From assembly GCA_026785785.1 (NCBI GenBank), contig JAJAZI010000315.1, positions 1 to 6,561 on the forward strand: a stretch of DNA of 6,561 nucleotides, written 5' to 3'. The notes below the pieces were generated by a model. It saw nothing but the letters and a program-made list of their open reading frames with translations. It was not told where the DNA came from and made no database searches. A program made the position numbers and the translations under genes. The DNA comes from Microbacteriaceae bacterium. GTDB lineage: Bacteria > Actinomycetota > Actinomycetes > Actinomycetales > Microbacteriaceae. This document shows positions 5,931 to 6,561 of the stretch, in pieces; within the stretch, counting starts at the first letter, position 1; every line of letters starts with the position of its first letter.

Positions 5931-6001
5931 TGAACGAGCAATTCCAGTACGAAGTACCGGTCGACCCGATGGACGACCTTCACTGCGACAGCTGCCAGTA
6001 G
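5930..6001 (+). CDS. 23-residue ORF carrying the CxxC redox tail missing from NrdA
   Basis: The ATG at 5930-5932 overlaps the nrdA stop by one base (TGATG), and the ORF ends at the TAG at 5999-6001. The peptide begins MNEQFQYEVP, has the acidic segment DPMDDL, and ends HCDSCQ, with Cys19 and Cys22 in a CxxC. Class I NrdA proteins usually end in such a cysteine pair (CESGAC in E. coli), which passes electrons from thioredoxin or glutaredoxin to the active site. NrdA here has none, so I infer that this ORF encodes the tail. The weak purine run GGAAAG, 11 bases before the ATG, suggests translational coupling. The ORF lies in the -1 frame relative to nrdA, and that frame is open from about 5603, so a -1 frameshift would fuse it to NrdA. 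An assembly indel is the main alternative. nrdB starts 66 bases downstream. Confidence 0.7.
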   Translation: MNEQFQYEVPVDPMDDLHCDSCQ

Positions 6002-6067
6002 TCCTTTCCGCAGTCCGCACCGCACCACTCACTGTCAAATCACAGATCAAGAAAGAAGACTAGAGCA

Positions 6068-6561
6068 ATGGGCATTCTCGGCACCGGCCTCCAGGAGGGG
6101 CTGCTCCTCAAACCAATCCGCTACCAGTGGGCTATGGACCTGTACGACCAGGCCGTCGCGAACACTTGGTTCCCGAACGAGATCCAGCTCGGCGAGGACA
6201 TCGCTGACTTCAAGAAGATGACCGACGAAGAGCGCCACGCCGTCACCTTCCTGATGAGCTACTTCAACCCGAACGAGCTGCTCGTCAACAAGGCACTCGC
6301 CTTCGGCGTGTACCCCTACGTCAACGCCGCCGAGTGCAGCCTGTATCTCGCGAAGCAGATGTGGGAAGAGGCCAACCACTGCATGTCGTTCGAGTACGTG
6401 CTCGAGACCTTCCCGATCGACCGCGAGGCCGCCTACGCCTCGCACGTCGAGATCCCGTCGATGGCGAAGAAGGAGGAGTTCGAGGTCAAGTACATCCGTC
6501 GCATGACCGAGAACACCCTCGACATCACCACCACCGAGGGCAAGAAGGACTTCGTCCGCAA
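6068..6561 (+). CDS. nrdB: Ribonucleotide reductase small subunit NrdB, class Ic-like (3' truncated)
   Basis: The first 164 residues of the ferritin-like R2 subunit are present, and the frame is open to the window end. R2 holds the metal cofactor that starts the radical in NrdA. Trp34 (NTWFPNEI) matches E. coli Trp48 of the radical-transfer chain. Counting from it without gaps places Glu70 at Asp84, Glu101 at Glu115, His104 at His118 and Phe108 at the radical Tyr122. A Glu first ligand plus Phe in place of the tyrosine is the Chlamydia-type class Ic pattern (Glu89, Glu120, His123, Phe127), which uses a Mn/Fe cofactor and no tyrosyl radical. The second ligand set (E. coli Glu204, Glu238, His241) lies outside the window. 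The ATG at 6068 has only a weak purine-rich site (GAAAGAAG, 6051-6058). The gene lies 66 bases after the short ORF and is probably in the nrdA operon. Confidence 0.95.
   Translation, partial: MGILGTGLQEGLLLKPIRYQWAMDLYDQAVANTWFPNEIQLGEDIADFKKMTDEERHAVTFLMSYFNPNELLVNKALAFGVYPYVNAAECSLYLAKQMWEEANHCMSFEYVLETFPIDREAAYASHVEIPSMAKKEEFEVKYIRRMTENTLDITTTEGKKDFVR

Noticed and set aside
5928..5933. Readthrough or selenocysteine at the nrdA TGA
   Set aside because: The stop is doubled in frame (TGATGA), no selenocysteine-type stem-loop is evident, and the CxxC lies in another frame.
5603..6001. 132-codon plus-strand ORF as an independent gene
   Set aside because: Most of it is an Arg/Gly-rich shadow of nrdA. 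Only its last 23 codons, after the ATG at 5930, look like real protein.
4077..6050. Long minus-strand open frame of 657 codons opposite nrdA
   Set aside because: It is antisense to the clearly conserved nrdA coding sequence, its translation is Arg/Val/Asp-rich with no recognisable family, and such frames are common opposite high-GC genes.
3444..6561. Class Ib (nrdHIEF) operon
   Set aside because: The catalytic subunit has a full N-terminal ATP cone and exceeds 800 residues, no nrdH or nrdI lies in the window, and the R2 has Phe at the radical site.

Overview
The window is high-GC DNA from an actinobacterium, most likely a member of the Microbacteriaceae or a close relative. I infer this from codon use, a DUF1206 protein, starts without a Shine-Dalgarno sequence, and NrdR-type operators in front of an ATP-cone ribonucleotide reductase. 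No species can be named from the sequence alone.

The left half (1-3208) holds ordinary accessory genes. The end of a plus-strand membrane protein (1-171) converges on a minus-strand run of three genes. Read in their own direction these are an MFS-type transporter (2000-3208), a six-helix DUF1206 membrane protein (1094-1897) and an aldo/keto reductase of the 2,5-diketo-D-gluconate reductase type (196-1029). All three lack a convincing Shine-Dalgarno sequence but have a -10-like hexamer 6-8 bases before the start codon, a pattern that suggests leaderless transcripts.

The right half (3209-6561) is a class I ribonucleotide reductase operon. The divergent intergenic region carries two inverted DnaA-box-like sites and a pair of NrdR-type boxes whose centres are 32 bp apart, followed by a third palindrome. 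Next come nrdA (3444-5930, 828 aa with an N-terminal ATP cone), a 23-codon ORF overlapping its stop codon (5930-6001), and the 5' part of nrdB (6068 to the window end).

Two features stand out. First, NrdA as read has every active-site residue but no cysteine in its C-terminal tail. The expected redox-active CxxC instead lies at the end of the 23-codon ORF (HCDSCQ), one frame back. The thioredoxin-coupled tail may therefore be a separate, translationally coupled peptide, or may be joined to NrdA by -1 frameshifting. Second, the NrdB fragment has Glu70-Glu101-His104-Phe108 at exactly the spacing of E. coli Asp84-Glu115-His118-Tyr122. A Glu first ligand and Phe at the radical-tyrosine position is the signature of class Ic (Mn/Fe, tyrosyl-radical-free) R2 proteins such as that of Chlamydia.
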